DNA of 64,000 nucleotides from Gigaspora rosea (GCA_003550325.1 QKWP01001941.1:1-64000), one strand, 5' to 3'. Shown: positions 47,001-57,822, counted from the stretch's first letter. Made by a program: numbers and translations. Notes: generated by a model not told the origin, from the sequence alone.

Positions 47001-48171
47001 TATGGCCAATACCAGTAAAGTCGAAATCTAGAAGCTGGACATAATAAACGAAATTTAATATATTTGGCATATGTATCAATACGAATATGACGATTATTCA
47101 TTCTATTAGAGATTTCTCCCCAATGATTATGTCTATCTGGAAAAAGATCGGGAAAAAGAATAGCTTCTAAGTTTGGATCATTATTTGGAATAGGTAATTC
47201 TATATTATTAGAATCTATCATAAAACCAGCTATTAGTCTACTATAATGAAAATCCTCATTATGAATTTCTGAGTTAAAATCATATGGTGGTATTACTATA
47301 TCTGGTTGTTGTTGAAATGATAAATTGTCAGTGGAAATATTTTCTTTATTAATTAATTGGGCTGTAGGAAAAGTATTTGGAGGACGTGTAATAATTATTG
47401 ATGAAAACATTTGATCAAATTGTTGAAAAAAACGATTGTTAATTTTTAACCAGTTAGCTGCATCTAACAATAAGGAATGAAACCAGTTGTTATTAGATGT
47501 TGGATCTAATATGGCACCTAGTGTTCCTGAGTAAAGGTATAGTGCACGAATATTTTTTGATAGTCCAAATGCACCAGTAAGATGACAATAGTGTGTAAAG
47601 CAATTTGAATTTTCAGTACGTCCAAGTGAGCAACTTAAATGAATTGGAGAAAGCCAACGCCGATAAAACTTTGGAACATTTGTTAGAGCATCAGGAATTG
47701 TAGTTAGTATTGGAGCATTATGACGTTTGGAAGTAGATATACAAGAATTGCATATAGCAATATGTTCTTCTTTAGCAGGATGTTTGGTAAGAGATAGATG
47801 TGGAAAAGTTCGACATAGATCATATTATGTATTAATATCATAAGGGATCCATTTTGCTTGAGTTGGAAACATGAGAATTGAGCAATGAGAACAGGGTACA
47901 CATGGAAACATGTATAAAATTTCAGTTTGAAAATGGTGATTAAGAGATATTAAAGAGCTTGAAGGTTGCCATGGGGGAAAGAAGTAAAGTTAAATGCTGG
48001 TTGATACTGATTGTCTAGTAAAGATGCAGATGCTAAAGTAGGTGCTCGTGGATGGTTCATGTTGACATCCAACCGAATTTGATATCCGGAAAGAATATCA
48101 TTAGACAAATCATGATAAGGGTCATTTTCATCTAAATTAATAATAGATATTTGGTTTATTGGAAAAGACAT
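44065..48171 (-). pseudogene. Helitron Rep-helicase, near complete but broken
   Basis: Read on minus from an ATG at 48171, the product is a rolling-circle transposase of about 1350 residues. Order: N-terminus with cysteine pairs (PCVPCSHC, AICNSC near 47750-47910); Rep nuclease with the HUH motif SIHTHGIAYL (near 46500-46520) and the two-tyrosine motif FAKYMTKYITK (near 46140); Pif1-type helicase with Walker A GSAGTGKS (45281-45305), Walker B IIIDEIS, LLIGDLAQLPP and HKTQGLTI. The last stretch, FNPNSIKIDPEVITEYERLI, ends at 44065. Breaks include a slip in a C-run near 47980, a TAA near 47825, TGA at 46079-46081 and at 44211-44213, changes near 45695-45715, and a TAG near 44900. Catalytic residues are preserved, so loss looks recent. 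Element termini (5-prime TC, 3-prime CTRR hairpin) were not found. Confidence 0.9.
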
Positions 48172-48227
48172 TTTATAATTGTAATTGATTTATTAGTTTG
48201 AAAGAAAAGTTTGAATAGTTTCACTCT

Positions 48228-48237
48228 CTTTTATAAG
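48228..48237 (-). promoter_or_regulatory. TATA box of the Helitron gene
   Basis: Read on minus: CTTATAAAAG, 57-66 bp upstream of the ATG at 48171. This spacing would start transcription about 25-30 bp before the ATG. Confidence 0.5.
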
Positions 48238-48569
48238 TTTTGATTAAAAATAACAACTAATAACTACAATAATTTTTATATAGTTATTATAATAAAGATT
48301 TATGTAATTAACATGTTTAAATTTAAAAAGATATAAATGGTTATTTAGAGCAATATTTACAATAACTATTTTTTTATTTATATTAAACTAATAATAATTT
48401 TTTTTATAAAAATAATTAAGAATTATTTTTGTAAAAAATAATAGATTGTAATAAATTATTATTGTACATTATGTGTGACTTGCATTTATTAATATAGCAT
48501 GGAGTTTAATCATCCGCACTTATATTAATTGCGTGGACAAAAATTTTCAATTTTACTATGATTTAATGT

Positions 48570-49105
48570 TTTTTTTTTCTATTCGATAGTGAATAAATAG
48601 CTAGAGTATTAGTTTTAATGAGTAAGAAGAAATATTTAAATAATTATTTAGTTTTTACATACATAGCAATTACTAATAGTTTATTCGAATTGATATTTTT
48701 TACAATAATAATAATTACAAATAGATTATTTGAATTGATAACTTTTTACATAATTTTAAAATACTTAAATGGTAATTTACAAGAGATAAAATTTGGATTC
48801 GATAAATAGAAAACTAAGTAACTTAAAATTTGATCAGTGATCGCTGTATACATGCTTTAAAATGATGCAGATCTGATCATTTGATCATGAAAATGTTGTT
48901 TTTTTTTATTCGATAGTACTGGTTTAATAATTTAAAAAATATTTAATTAGATATTTAATTTTTATATGAATAACGATTACTAATAGTTTATTCAAATCGA
49001 TACTTTTTTTATAGAAATAATAATTAGAAATAGATTATTCAAATTTGGGGGATCAGTAAACTTAAAATGATGCAGATTCGATCACTTGATCATGCGAATT
49101 TATGC
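48570..49105. repeat. Two diverged direct repeats
   Basis: 48570-48895 and 48905-49105 share in the same order TTTTTATTCGATAGT, AATTACTAATAGTTTATTC, AATAATAATTA then AATAGATTATT, and AAAATGATGCAGATC with GATCATTTGATCATG. The second copy is shorter by about 120 bp. The 63-codon frame at 48618-48809 falls inside and is not a gene. Confidence 0.7.
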
Positions 49106-49289
49106 TGTCGAATTTGTGTGACATTTGAAGATTCGAATTTTCCGATTAGTTTACTTAATTTGCAAATAGCTTTTTTCTTTATTTAGTATAGATAACTTTC
49201 ATTTGTTTTTTGTATAATTCGTTAAATGTTAGTTAGAATCAATGTAAACCTCATGATTGACATATAATCGCCCCGAGGTTAGTGACTGC

Positions 49290-49601
49290 ATGGAAGTCGA
49301 AGGAGTAGATGAGCCGAGTTCTTTTCCTGGAAAACTGCTCTTCTCTCCGGAAATCACTAATTTTTTTAAAGATATTCTTCAAGACATCGAAGATCTAGTC
49401 AGATTTGGTGAAGTTAACCCAGAACTAGACGAAAAGCAATATGGCAATCATCTTCACTTCAAAAGACGAAATATGGTCATGTATGGTGCTCCTGGAACTG
49501 GTAAAACGGAATTTATTAAGCAATTAACTCGCATTATCCAGGAAAAATATTCCCATATATTCTCAATCATGTATGCAATCAAAAATGTTACAGATTTCTA
49601 G
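49290..49601 (+). CDS. AAA ATPase N-terminal stub
   Basis: The first ATG (49290) opens a 103-codon frame. Residues about 60-85 give HFKRRNMVMYGAPGTGKTEF, a Walker A P-loop (GAPGTGKT) of the AAA superfamily preceded by the usual hydrophobic strand. The frame stops 28 residues after the P-loop, before any Walker B, sensor or arginine finger. A GTATGC donor-like site at 49568 could start an intron, but I find no matching downstream exon before the next gene. It is therefore either a truncated gene fragment or the first exon of a gene whose remainder was lost. The P-loop is certain; function is not. Confidence 0.5.
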   Translation: MEVEGVDEPSSFPGKLLFSPEITNFFKDILQDIEDLVRFGEVNPELDEKQYGNHLHFKRRNMVMYGAPGTGKTEFIKQLTRIIQEKYSHIFSIMYAIKNVTDF

Positions 49602-52091
49602 AATATCGTGGTAATTATTATAAATTTTGAATGATCTAAAATGTCGTAATGCACAGGTAATCAATTAAAACATTTAAACAGACGAACTATCACATTTTAT
49701 AATCAATAACGTCGATTTTCATCATATTGCATAATCGACTTATGACGTTTCAGTATATGTAAAAATGTTGATTCTTCCAAAAATGAACAAATAAAGCTAT
49801 TACTTCTACTAAAAAAGGATTCTACGAAAATCAGCATAGGCCACGCCCAAAAGCATTAATTTAACCATCCTCACACATTTCATGTGATCGGACTGGTATA
49901 TTGTAATTGTGAGTAAATGAAAATCTTTATTCCAAAATCAACGTAGTGCATCTAAAAAGTTGAACGGAACCATCCCTCTCACATTTTATGTAATCGTCTG
50001 GTATTATTAATCATTTTTTAATAAAAGTTTGCTAAATTTAAAACCGATTTTACTTTAAATGGCAAGTCATTAATCGTAATAATGAAGTATTACAAATGAC
50101 ATCAGATTATCATTTACTTAAAGAAGAATGAATTTGTGCATTATATATATAATCATCTTTTGAACAATTTACGATAAGTTTTATACATGAATTTGTTGGA
50201 GTGGAAGTTAATACGTGATCTAATGATCATGTGAAAAAATGTGCACCAATTAGCTTTAAGATTTTGCCTTCGATTTACGTTCCTGGTATTTTTAAGTTCT
50301 ATTAGTTGATTAGCATGTGAAGTTGGGGTGTGCGGCGCACTATGTAAATCAAAATTATATGTAGTGTCATAAAAAAGTCTATTATGACAGATTTTTGGTG
50401 ATCGTCGATTGATAAATTAACTCATGTATTTAACGTATAGTACAGAACAAAACCGAATGTTTTACTATATTTGAATATGCGGTGTTCTCATATAACAATA
50501 ATATAAATAATACAAATTTGGTAAGATTTTTTTATTTATATTTCTATTAGAATATTCCCCCTGTTAGGGTTCATGATCCATAATCGATAAAACATTTCCA
50601 CGAATACTCTTTTTTGGTAAGATCTACCATTACGAATTGGGAAAAAAATTCGTGATGTTTTTTATATACTCTATTACTCTACTATTATACTCTTTATCAA
50701 AATTCGATACTCTTTACCATGTCTAGCTTACTCTAGAGTACCCCCACACACTCACCTTACGAATTCGAGTTAAATATATAGTTTTTCTTTTCGGATAAGC
50801 AGCAACATTATTTGGCTATTTTTTTTTCGGTAAAAGCCACATTATTTTGGCTTAGTTAAATTAAAAAAAAAAATAAGTAAATATAGAAATCCGTGTAAAA
50901 ATGGTAAAAGTATCATTAAAATATTATCTTTTTTGGAAATAATACCTGATCGCTACAAACTACTTATTTTTTTTCTTAGCATGAGCTGATGACAAATATT
51001 ATGTACTCTAATATTATTAATATAACAAGCATACAAATTCTTTTTTTGAAAAAAAATTATTTTCAAATAACTTCTATCAATATATCTTAAGATAAATTCC
51101 GCTACAAGATAATATCAGCACGTATGCGTATGTATGTAAAGATTACTGTTGATCGATAAAAACTCTAATAAATCGGTAAAATATTAAACATAGAAATCAA
51201 TATTGCAATGAACTAAAATCTGGTAATTTGTCAAAAAAATAAAGACTAAAATTGTTTTTCTTATTTATTAATACCTTATAATTTATTTTAATACCTTATA
51301 ATAAAACCGTAACAACTTTCCGATACAGTATAGTCTTTTTTTAAAATTGTGTAAGTTAGAAATTTTTGACCGAAATTTAAATATTAGCCAATTGGCCGTT
51401 GGCCGTTTGCCAACCAATTCATATAGAATACGGGTGGAATAATTGAATCCAGATTCATCCCGATTCAAGTTATATACAAAGTAGTATTCAGATTCGATTT
51501 GAATGGCCTTTAATTAAAGCATAGGATCGAGGTACTACCTCTGTTAACTCTCGTAAGTGATTAATACTGCAGTATAAGTGAAGCTACTATAATTTAAACT
51601 TATTAAACCTAAGAGTAGTTTTTTGTCTTATTATAAATCTTCATCATGACGACTAATTCACAGACCGCATCAAACATTTATTTAATGTTATATTTTTTAG
51701 AATATAATTTTATTATTTTACGGTTTCTATAAAACTCGTAGGTACAAGTAAATAGAAGCTACTGGCTAGTTATAAAATTAAATTATATTTATATCAATAT
51801 TTAATTATTTTTAATTGTGGCGGTAAATTTCATTTATGTATGCATAAATTAATCGATGATCATCAAAAATCTTCGATAATAGATTTTTTAAATAAAAATT
51901 TGATCAGATCAACGTAGTTTTGATCAATTAATCGATGTCATACCCTAGTACAACGTTCTTTTTATCGGACGAATATATTACAAAATTTTTAAAATAGACC
52001 GAAGCGAGTTAAAAAAAAATAAAAGAAAAAAACAAATAATAAAAAAATAAAAAAAAAAACAAGAAATAAATAATAAAAAATTAAGAATTTT
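49602..52091. other. Gene-free stretch
   Basis: No gene seen. A weak direct repeat of about 75 bp (AACCATCC, TCACA(C/T)TTTATGTGATCG-like, CTGGTAT) occurs near 49830-49910 and 49940-50015. The minus frame at 51283-51468 has no family features. Confidence 0.45.
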
Positions 52092-53108
52092 CTATTTTTT
52101 TTTCAAAGCTTTTCTACATTTATTTTTTTTTGGAACTTCTACGACACTTTCTTCTAGAATTTCAAACTCGTCGCCATCTTCCAGGGCATCTTCGACTCGG
52201 ACTCTACGATCTTGAGCACTATCCACGGTTAATGGTTCAAGAAGATTTAAAGCTAAATCTGATAATTTATTTTTATTTTTTTGGATTCGAACCGTATCAG
52301 TACCAATATTAGTAGAAGGTCCTGGATCTTGAGACGGTGCCGCAGATTCATCATTAATTGTAGACAAGCCGGAACTTTGTTTTAGAGGTCTTGATGTTAA
52401 TCTACGGGGCCTTTTAACTGCCCGTGGTATATTGGAATCGGTATCTTCTGCAATCATGTCAATATCTGAACGACGTTCAGAAACAGTTGAAGTTATGCTC
52501 GGTTGCGCATCTTGTACTATGTTAACATTAGATGTCATAAAGTCTATATCCGTAACTTCAAATATAACAAAATCCAAAGTTATACGGCTAATGAATCCAG
52601 AAATTATGAATGTTCTACCCGTTCGAATGCTGGAATTAGCACGTAAGTAGGAAAACCATGGCACATTAGTAGGATAGAATATTCTTAATTTCATATGAAC
52701 ATTTTTGGAATTAGTGTGTGAATTATACTGGTAGCACCCAGCTTCAAAATACGTGGATTCTCCACATTCTTTCGGTTCACGGCTAACAATAATATGAAAC
52801 ATACAATGCGGAACACTAATTGGTATTTCATTAGCTTCAAACTCGTGATTAGAGTCTCCGACCGCAATAACATTAGCACAAGAAACCGTAACATGCTGCT
52901 CTAAATTTTCGATCACAAATTTGCCAGCAAACATCACGATATCACTGACTGAAAATTCGACTTGAGGTTTATTAAAAGGATAAAAATATTTCCAACGTAT
53001 GATCTTAAAATCATTATCGGCTAATTGATATTTAGCAAAACCATGTGCTAACGAATTAGTATTTTCTTTTGTTACAATAATAACAATTAAAGTAGTATGC
53101 GAAGGCAT
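52092..53108 (-). CDS. Unknown protein with two OB-fold-like segments and NLS
   Basis: A single-exon frame encodes 338 residues from the Met at 53108. A longer version from 53168 would add 20 hydrophobic residues, but that ATG lies inside the TATA-like box, so 53108 is preferred. Residues about 55-115 (DIVMFAGKFVIENLEQHVTV then CANVIAVGD) and 160-195 (RTGRTFIISGFISRITLDF then VIFEVTDIDF) each look like a beta-strand pattern around a conserved Gly, as in OB folds; this is an inference from pattern. A bipartite nuclear signal (RAVKRPRRLTSRPLK) follows at about 229-243, then a Ser/Pro-rich linker, an acidic stretch (VEDALEDGDEFEILEES) and a basic tail (KKNKCRKALKKK). It looks like a nuclear nucleic-acid-binding protein, possibly lineage-specific. 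Codon frame is clean and intact. No family recognised with confidence. Confidence 0.75.
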   Translation of the reverse strand: MPSHTTLIVIIVTKENTNSLAHGFAKYQLADNDFKIIRWKYFYPFNKPQVEFSVSDIVMFAGKFVIENLEQHVTVSCANVIAVGDSNHEFEANEIPISVPHCMFHIIVSREPKECGESTYFEAGCYQYNSHTNSKNVHMKLRIFYPTNVPWFSYLRANSSIRTGRTFIISGFISRITLDFVIFEVTDIDFMTSNVNIVQDAQPSITSTVSERRSDIDMIAEDTDSNIPRAVKRPRRLTSRPLKQSSGLSTINDESAAPSQDPGPSTNIGTDTVRIQKNKNKLSDLALNLLEPLTVDSAQDRRVRVEDALEDGDEFEILEESVVEVPKKNKCRKALKKK

Positions 53109-53165
53109 TTTAAAAGAATTTAAAAAAATAATAAAATTCACAACGAATATGGTGAATACTACAGT

Positions 53166-53176
53166 CATATATATAC
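53166..53176 (-). promoter_or_regulatory. TATA-like box of the OB-like gene
   Basis: Read on minus: GTATATATATG, 58-68 bp upstream of the preferred ATG (53108). It overlaps the upstream ATG at 53168, arguing against that start. Confidence 0.45.
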
Positions 53177-53223
53177 TAATTCAGCTCACAATGTATTTAT
53201 AACAATTATATCTACCAAATGTA

Positions 53224-53339
53224 CCATATTTTCGCGAAATAACGGGCATGAGTGTTATTTCGAATAATGTCCTAAAATAAGCTCAATTTAGGCCAAAATC
53301 ATTAAATTCACCCCTTCGCGCTACTTCGCGAAAATACGG
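53224..53339. mobile_element. MITE with CGTATTTTCGCG-type ends, copy 2
   Basis: The ends are CCATATTTTCGCGAAATAAC and, inward from the right, CCGTATTTTCGCGAAGTAGC. TA flanks both sides (53222-53223, 53340-53341). 116 bp, no frame. It lies 50 bp upstream of the TATA-like box of the neighbouring gene and could affect its promoter. Confidence 0.85.
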
Positions 53340-53341
53340 TA

Positions 53342-54118
53342 TTTATTACTTACTAATCACAACGATTAAGAATTTTATTTTCTCGTCTAAATATATTATC
53401 TATCAAGGACCAATCGAAGATAAAGTAATAAATAAGTAACACGAACCACGAAAGCTGATGCATAACAATAAGTACAGTAAAATCATTCTTACCGTATTTT
53501 AACTAATTAATTTAAAAATTTACACAAAAACTTTATCGTTGACTTGTAAAAATCCTTGTAACTGATTGATAGTAATGATCTATCACCCAACTAATCGCGA
53601 TCACGATCATGATCGTCTTGTTTACCATTTTAAACCTTGCTTCAATATGTCATTTATAATATATTAACGATATATCTTACTATAAACAGTAAATCGCAAT
53701 CATAATCACAATAACAATTGATCGTCAAGTGATGATTATTATCATCATACCGATCAGTAAATTAAAAATTAATTATACTTAACAATCAAAAGCATGATTA
53801 CGTATTATATTACATGATCTTCACACTACATAATCTGCATTACTGATACCATAATAGTATTTAATCGCAAACGCATCAATAAAGTAATCCAGACACAACC
53901 AGCCCAATATATTTCATACTCATGTGTCTATTCACTCTTTTTTTTTCGTCTTGTGTGAAATATACAAACCTTTCAAAACAAAATCAACAGTACACCATCA
54001 AACATCAAATAATCATACACTTCATTTCTCATTCTAAAACCAACATTAAAAATTTTTAAACTAAAAACAAATTAATAAAATCATCACATACACGATTCGC
54101 ATAGCCCCATCATAATAA
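53342..54118. other. Gene-free stretch
   Basis: No gene seen. Slightly richer in C than its neighbours, with GATCGTGATC-like palindromes near 53595-53615. Confidence 0.45.
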
Positions 54119-54119
54119 A

Positions 54120-54131
54120 AAGTATAAATAC
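54120..54131 (+). promoter_or_regulatory. TATA box before a small frame
   Basis: AAGTATAAATAC, a good TATA box, about 185 bp upstream of the ATG at 54312. Confidence 0.4.
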
Positions 54132-54311
54132 AACCCGTACTCCATAAAATTTTTTTGGGGGCACATGCGCGGATATATCTATCAGATCGCACCGATCAGA
54201 TAGATCAGATACTATATATAAAAATGTTCTACAAAGATCTTTTCCTTTTTATCTTAAAAGAAAATGTGGCGCGTCATGAGTAGGCCACTAAACCAATAAT
54301 CCAACCGGCAT

Positions 54312-54428
54312 ATGATAAATCAAGGTAACAATCAGAAGCAAATCGCACAAAAAAGGCAACGATCCGAGGCAGATCACCAAAAAAGATTGAAGAGAGTTAA
54401 ATTAGATCAAACAGTTGTTAAATTTTAA
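54312..54428 (+). CDS. Small basic protein or last exon, 38 codons
   Basis: ATG to TAA encodes 38 residues rich in Lys, Arg and Gln (QKQIAQKRQRSEADHQKRLK, then RVKLDQTVVKF). The basic run resembles a nuclear signal. A TATA box lies at 54120-54131, and the stop is followed by AATAAATAAA-like sequence that could serve as a poly(A) signal. Two short upstream ATGs precede it, so it may instead be the terminal exon of a small spliced gene. No family recognised. Confidence 0.35.
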   Translation: MINQGNNQKQIAQKRQRSEADHQKRLKRVKLDQTVVKF

Positions 54429-55033
54429 AATAAATAAATTTAATAAATTTGAGAAACATACCTTTATTGTTATTATAAATGATACTTTAAGTCTATGATC
54501 TAATAAAATATTATTAATACTTTTAAATAAACAATCCTCTTAAATTGTAAAATGTAAATTTGCCAAATTTTCTTTTGCTGTTCAATTACCTAATATTTGC
54601 AAATTATTTTGAGTGAAAAAAATTGCTAAAAAAGTCAATCAAATGCTTCACAAATTTGAAAACATTTTGTATAATAGCTTGAGTTCAAAAACAAGTGCAA
54701 GAACAAGAACAAGAACAACTGTTCTACAATAGATAAAAAGAAAAACAACAGATTAATAAATAAAATAGTGAATGTATTAGCAAATATCAAGAAAAATTAT
54801 ATTCTACCAAAGATTAAGATAGTTAATTCTAAATTTTTGTTACTCAGATTATCTAATAATTACTAATTTTTTAATGATTCTTGCAGTTTGTAGTTTATGT
54901 TGATTTACCAAAATAAAATAAAATATGCTAAAACTAATATTGCAATATAATTAAGTTATTGTATCTTAAAACTTTTTGATTAATTATATAATTAGTAGTT
55001 GTATGCTAAACCAGAAATCAATAATAAACTGTT
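54429..55033. other. Gene-free AT-rich stretch
   Basis: No gene or clear repeat. AAGAACAAGAACAAGAACAA is a short direct repeat near 54698. Confidence 0.45.
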
Positions 55034-55784
55034 TTTGAATTAAATAGTTTTTACAAATAAATAATCAAATTTGGTCAGATGGGTGCCAAGATATCTTTAA
55101 TCAAAGTTTGTAAACAATTATTGATATAGCTTATTTTTGATAAATGCTTAGAATTTTACAAAATCTTTAATTAAAGATATATTGAAACCCATCTGACCAA
55201 GTTCAAACTTTTTTAAATCTATAGTTTCTTATAATTAAAATAAAAACAATTGATCAGATTAGGTGGGTGCTAAGATATCTTGATCAAAGTTTGAAAACAA
55301 GTTTACTCAGCTTATACATGTATTTGATAGATGTTTAGAATTTTACAAAAAAATTTAATCAAAGATATCTTGTAATCCACCTGACCAAATTTGATCAACT
55401 TTTTTTTTAATTCTACAGCACTTTACAATTAAAATAAAAAAAAATTAATTGAATTTGATTAGGTGGATACCAAGTTATCTTCAATCAAAAATTAAACCAA
55501 TTTTTGCCATAGATTATATTTGATAGATATGTAAAATTTTACAAAAATTTTGATTGAAAATATCTTGGAACCCACCTAAGCAAATTTGTCCAAATCTTTT
55601 TTGAACTCTATATCAATTTGCAATTAAAATAAAAAACAGTTGATCCAATTTGGTTAGATAGATACCAAGATATCTTTAATCAAAGTTTGAAACAAATTTT
55701 CACATACATATTTAATAAAGTTTAGAATTTTACAAAAACTTAGATCAAAGATGTCTTGGAACCCAATTGACCAAATTCAATTAA

Positions 55785-56500
55785 GTGGAAGATCGCAGAT
55801 AAAGGGTATAAAATGATCGACATTTTATAATAAATCACGGCGGAATTTAATAGTAAATTTCTATAGTGTGCGAATGGGGCTTGCTTACATATAAAAGTAA
55901 TTTTTTTATTAAGTAACTCTTTCTTATTGCTTAATTGAATGTTGTAGAGCAAATTCTTGTGATTCTAATGGTAGTAAAATCATCAAAAATCGGTTTGATA
56001 GATCATAAGATACGAGTATTTTTCAATTGTTTACTATAGAGTTTTTTCTTATGAATTGAAGCACACGACGTTCCACTTACTATATGGGGTGTCTTCAATT
56101 AAAAGGGCCCATTTTTACATTTTTTTGAAAAATGAGTTTTCGTTAAATTCATATAAATTTTGACATGATTGACTTTTTTTAATTATAAATGAAAGTTGAA
56201 TTACATAATAAAAAATCAAGATAATGTAAAAAGAAAAATTACATGAGGCTGCGTAGAGCCAACACGTCACGAGTTTACCCGATAGTCACCTGCCGTCTTT
56301 AACCAATCAATATCGTGAAATTTGATTGATCCCGAATCAGTCCGAAAATCAAAACAAATAATTAAACTCAAATATCTCAAAATAAAATATATGTAAAAAT
56401 AGGCCCTTTTAATTGAAGACACTCTATATAAGGTAATAGTCACATGCCCGCTGATTTTTACTATGAAATTTGTTCCCTTTAACTGCGGACTACTAATTAA
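55785..56500. mobile_element. TIR element in array 3, carrying another MITE
   Basis: The left end GTGGAAGATCGCAGATAAAG and the right end read inward, TTAGTAGTCCGCAGTTAAAG, share CGCAG(A/T)TAAAGGG. AATTAA occurs at both junctions with the array, so the duplication may be TTAA or slightly longer. No frame. The MITE at 56085-56426 sits inside. Confidence 0.6.
56085..56426. mobile_element. TA-type MITE nested in the 55785 element
   Basis: The ends are TGGGGTGTCTTCAATTAAAA and, inward from the right, TAGAGTGTCTTCAATTAAAA, continuing through GGGCC and ATTTTTACAT. TA flanks both sides (56083-56084, 56427-56428). It is the innermost and so the youngest of the three nested layers (array, carrier, MITE). 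Confidence 0.85.
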
Positions 56501-56797
56501 CTTTTTTTATTTTAATTGTAAAAAGCTATTTAATTCAAAAAAAATTTGATCAAATTTGGTCAGATAGGTGCTATGATATCTTTGATCAAAGTTTGTAAAT
56601 AATTATTGTTACAGCTTATATTTGATAGACATTTAGAATTATAAAAAAATTTGATTGAAGATATCTTGGAACCTATCTAACCAAATTTGATCAACTTTTT
56701 TTTGACTTCTATAGTGTTTTCAATTAAAATAAAACAAAGTTAATCGAATTTGGCCAGGTGGATGCCATGATATCTTCAAACTTTGAAACCAATTTTT

Positions 56798-56958
56798 TTT
56801 TAAATGTTAAAGGTGAGACCTTGCTTTTATCTTTATTAAATTTAATAGAAACTTTTTACAATACTGAAAGAATTTTCATTTTTTTAAATCTAATGCTAAG
56901 AATAAAAACTCAGACATATATCTAAGTAAACCTAAATACTTATCTGCAGCCTAAACCT
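56798..56958 (-). mobile_element. Short retroposed sequence with 17-bp duplication
   Basis: CTTTGAAACCAATTTTT is repeated exactly at 56781-56797 and 56959-56975, flanking 161 bp that read on minus from AGGTTTAGGCTGCAG to a short A-run after CACCTTTAACATTT. A long direct repeat and an A-rich end indicate target-primed reverse transcription: a 5-prime-truncated LINE or SINE tail, or a reverse-transcribed RNA fragment. No tRNA-like head is visible. Confidence 0.7.
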
Positions 56959-57576
56959 CTTTGAAACCAATTTTTCTTCAGCTTATATTTAATAGATGCA
57001 TAGAATTTTATAAAAATTTAATCAAATATATCTTGACACCCATCTGACCAAATTCAATCAACTTTTTTAATTTTAATTGTAAAAAGCTATTTAATTCAAA
57101 GAAAACAAGTTGATCAATTTGGTCAAGTAGGTTTTAAGAAATCTTTAATCAAAGTTAAAAATTTTTTAAAAAATTAAAATGATCTATATGGATGTAATAA
57201 TACCAAAAAGAAGTGTGAAAATTTTAATTTCCTATTTAAAATATAATATATTAAAGTTATTAATTTTATAAGATTTTATTTATAAATAATTAATATAATA
57301 ATTAAAAATTAAATATCAATTGAAATTTAATTTTATAAAAATTATTCTATTTCTATTATTTTAAATTTTTTACTTATAATTCATAATATATTTCTAAAAT
57401 ATAAACAACTATTATCTCTCCTCTTAATTGTAAGAAAAATTCTTCATTATTTGTTGATTAATAGCATTTCCAAGCAATAAAATAAACAGATCCAAAAAAT
57501 AGATTGTTGTAAAAAATGAAAATATAACTAATAACAGTATTAAAGACCAATTATTGACTAAACTCTATGGAATAAC

Positions 57577-57822
57577 TATACATGTTGGCAAAATCCCAGA
57601 TTACTATAGTTTGGGATTTGTCTGCGCCCAAATCCCAAATATATCTCAAATTAATTTTTCAAAAACTTTATTAATAATCTTTGTTTAAACAAATAGTAGA
57701 TATTTTTATTGTTATAGATAACATATTTGCAAAATTTTAGGCCTACTTTTTGATTTAATTTTTACAAATAGCAATTGTTTTTTTTGAATTTGGGATTTGT
57801 CTGTGTTTTGCCAGCAAGTATA
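57577..57822. mobile_element. MITE in the S6 exon of the channel pseudogene
   Basis: The ends are TATACATGTTGGCAAAA and, inward from the right, TATACTTGCTGGCAAAA. GGAATAAC flanks both sides (57569-57576, 57823-57830), an 8-bp duplication as in hAT. TTTGGGATTTGTCTG occurs near both ends. No frame. Confidence 0.8.

Larger units (their letters stand above)
55034..57165. repeat. Alternating inverted-repeat array 3
   Basis: At least seven forward cores (TTTGGTCAGATGGGTGCC then AAGATATCTTTAATCAAAG) start near 55073, 55258, 55457, 55649, 56555, 56747 and 57117, about 187 bp apart where uninterrupted. Each alternates with a reverse core (AAAGATATCTTGGAACCCA then TCTGACCAAATT). Between cores lie TTTTAATTGTAAAA-like spacers. 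Three insertions (55785-56500 with a second element nested in it, and 56798-56958) break the array. Confidence 0.85.

Noticed and set aside
53108-53168. Start at 53168 adding a hydrophobic leader to the OB-like protein
   Set aside because: That ATG lies in the TATA-like box, and the extra residues would be membrane-like and at odds with the nuclear signal.
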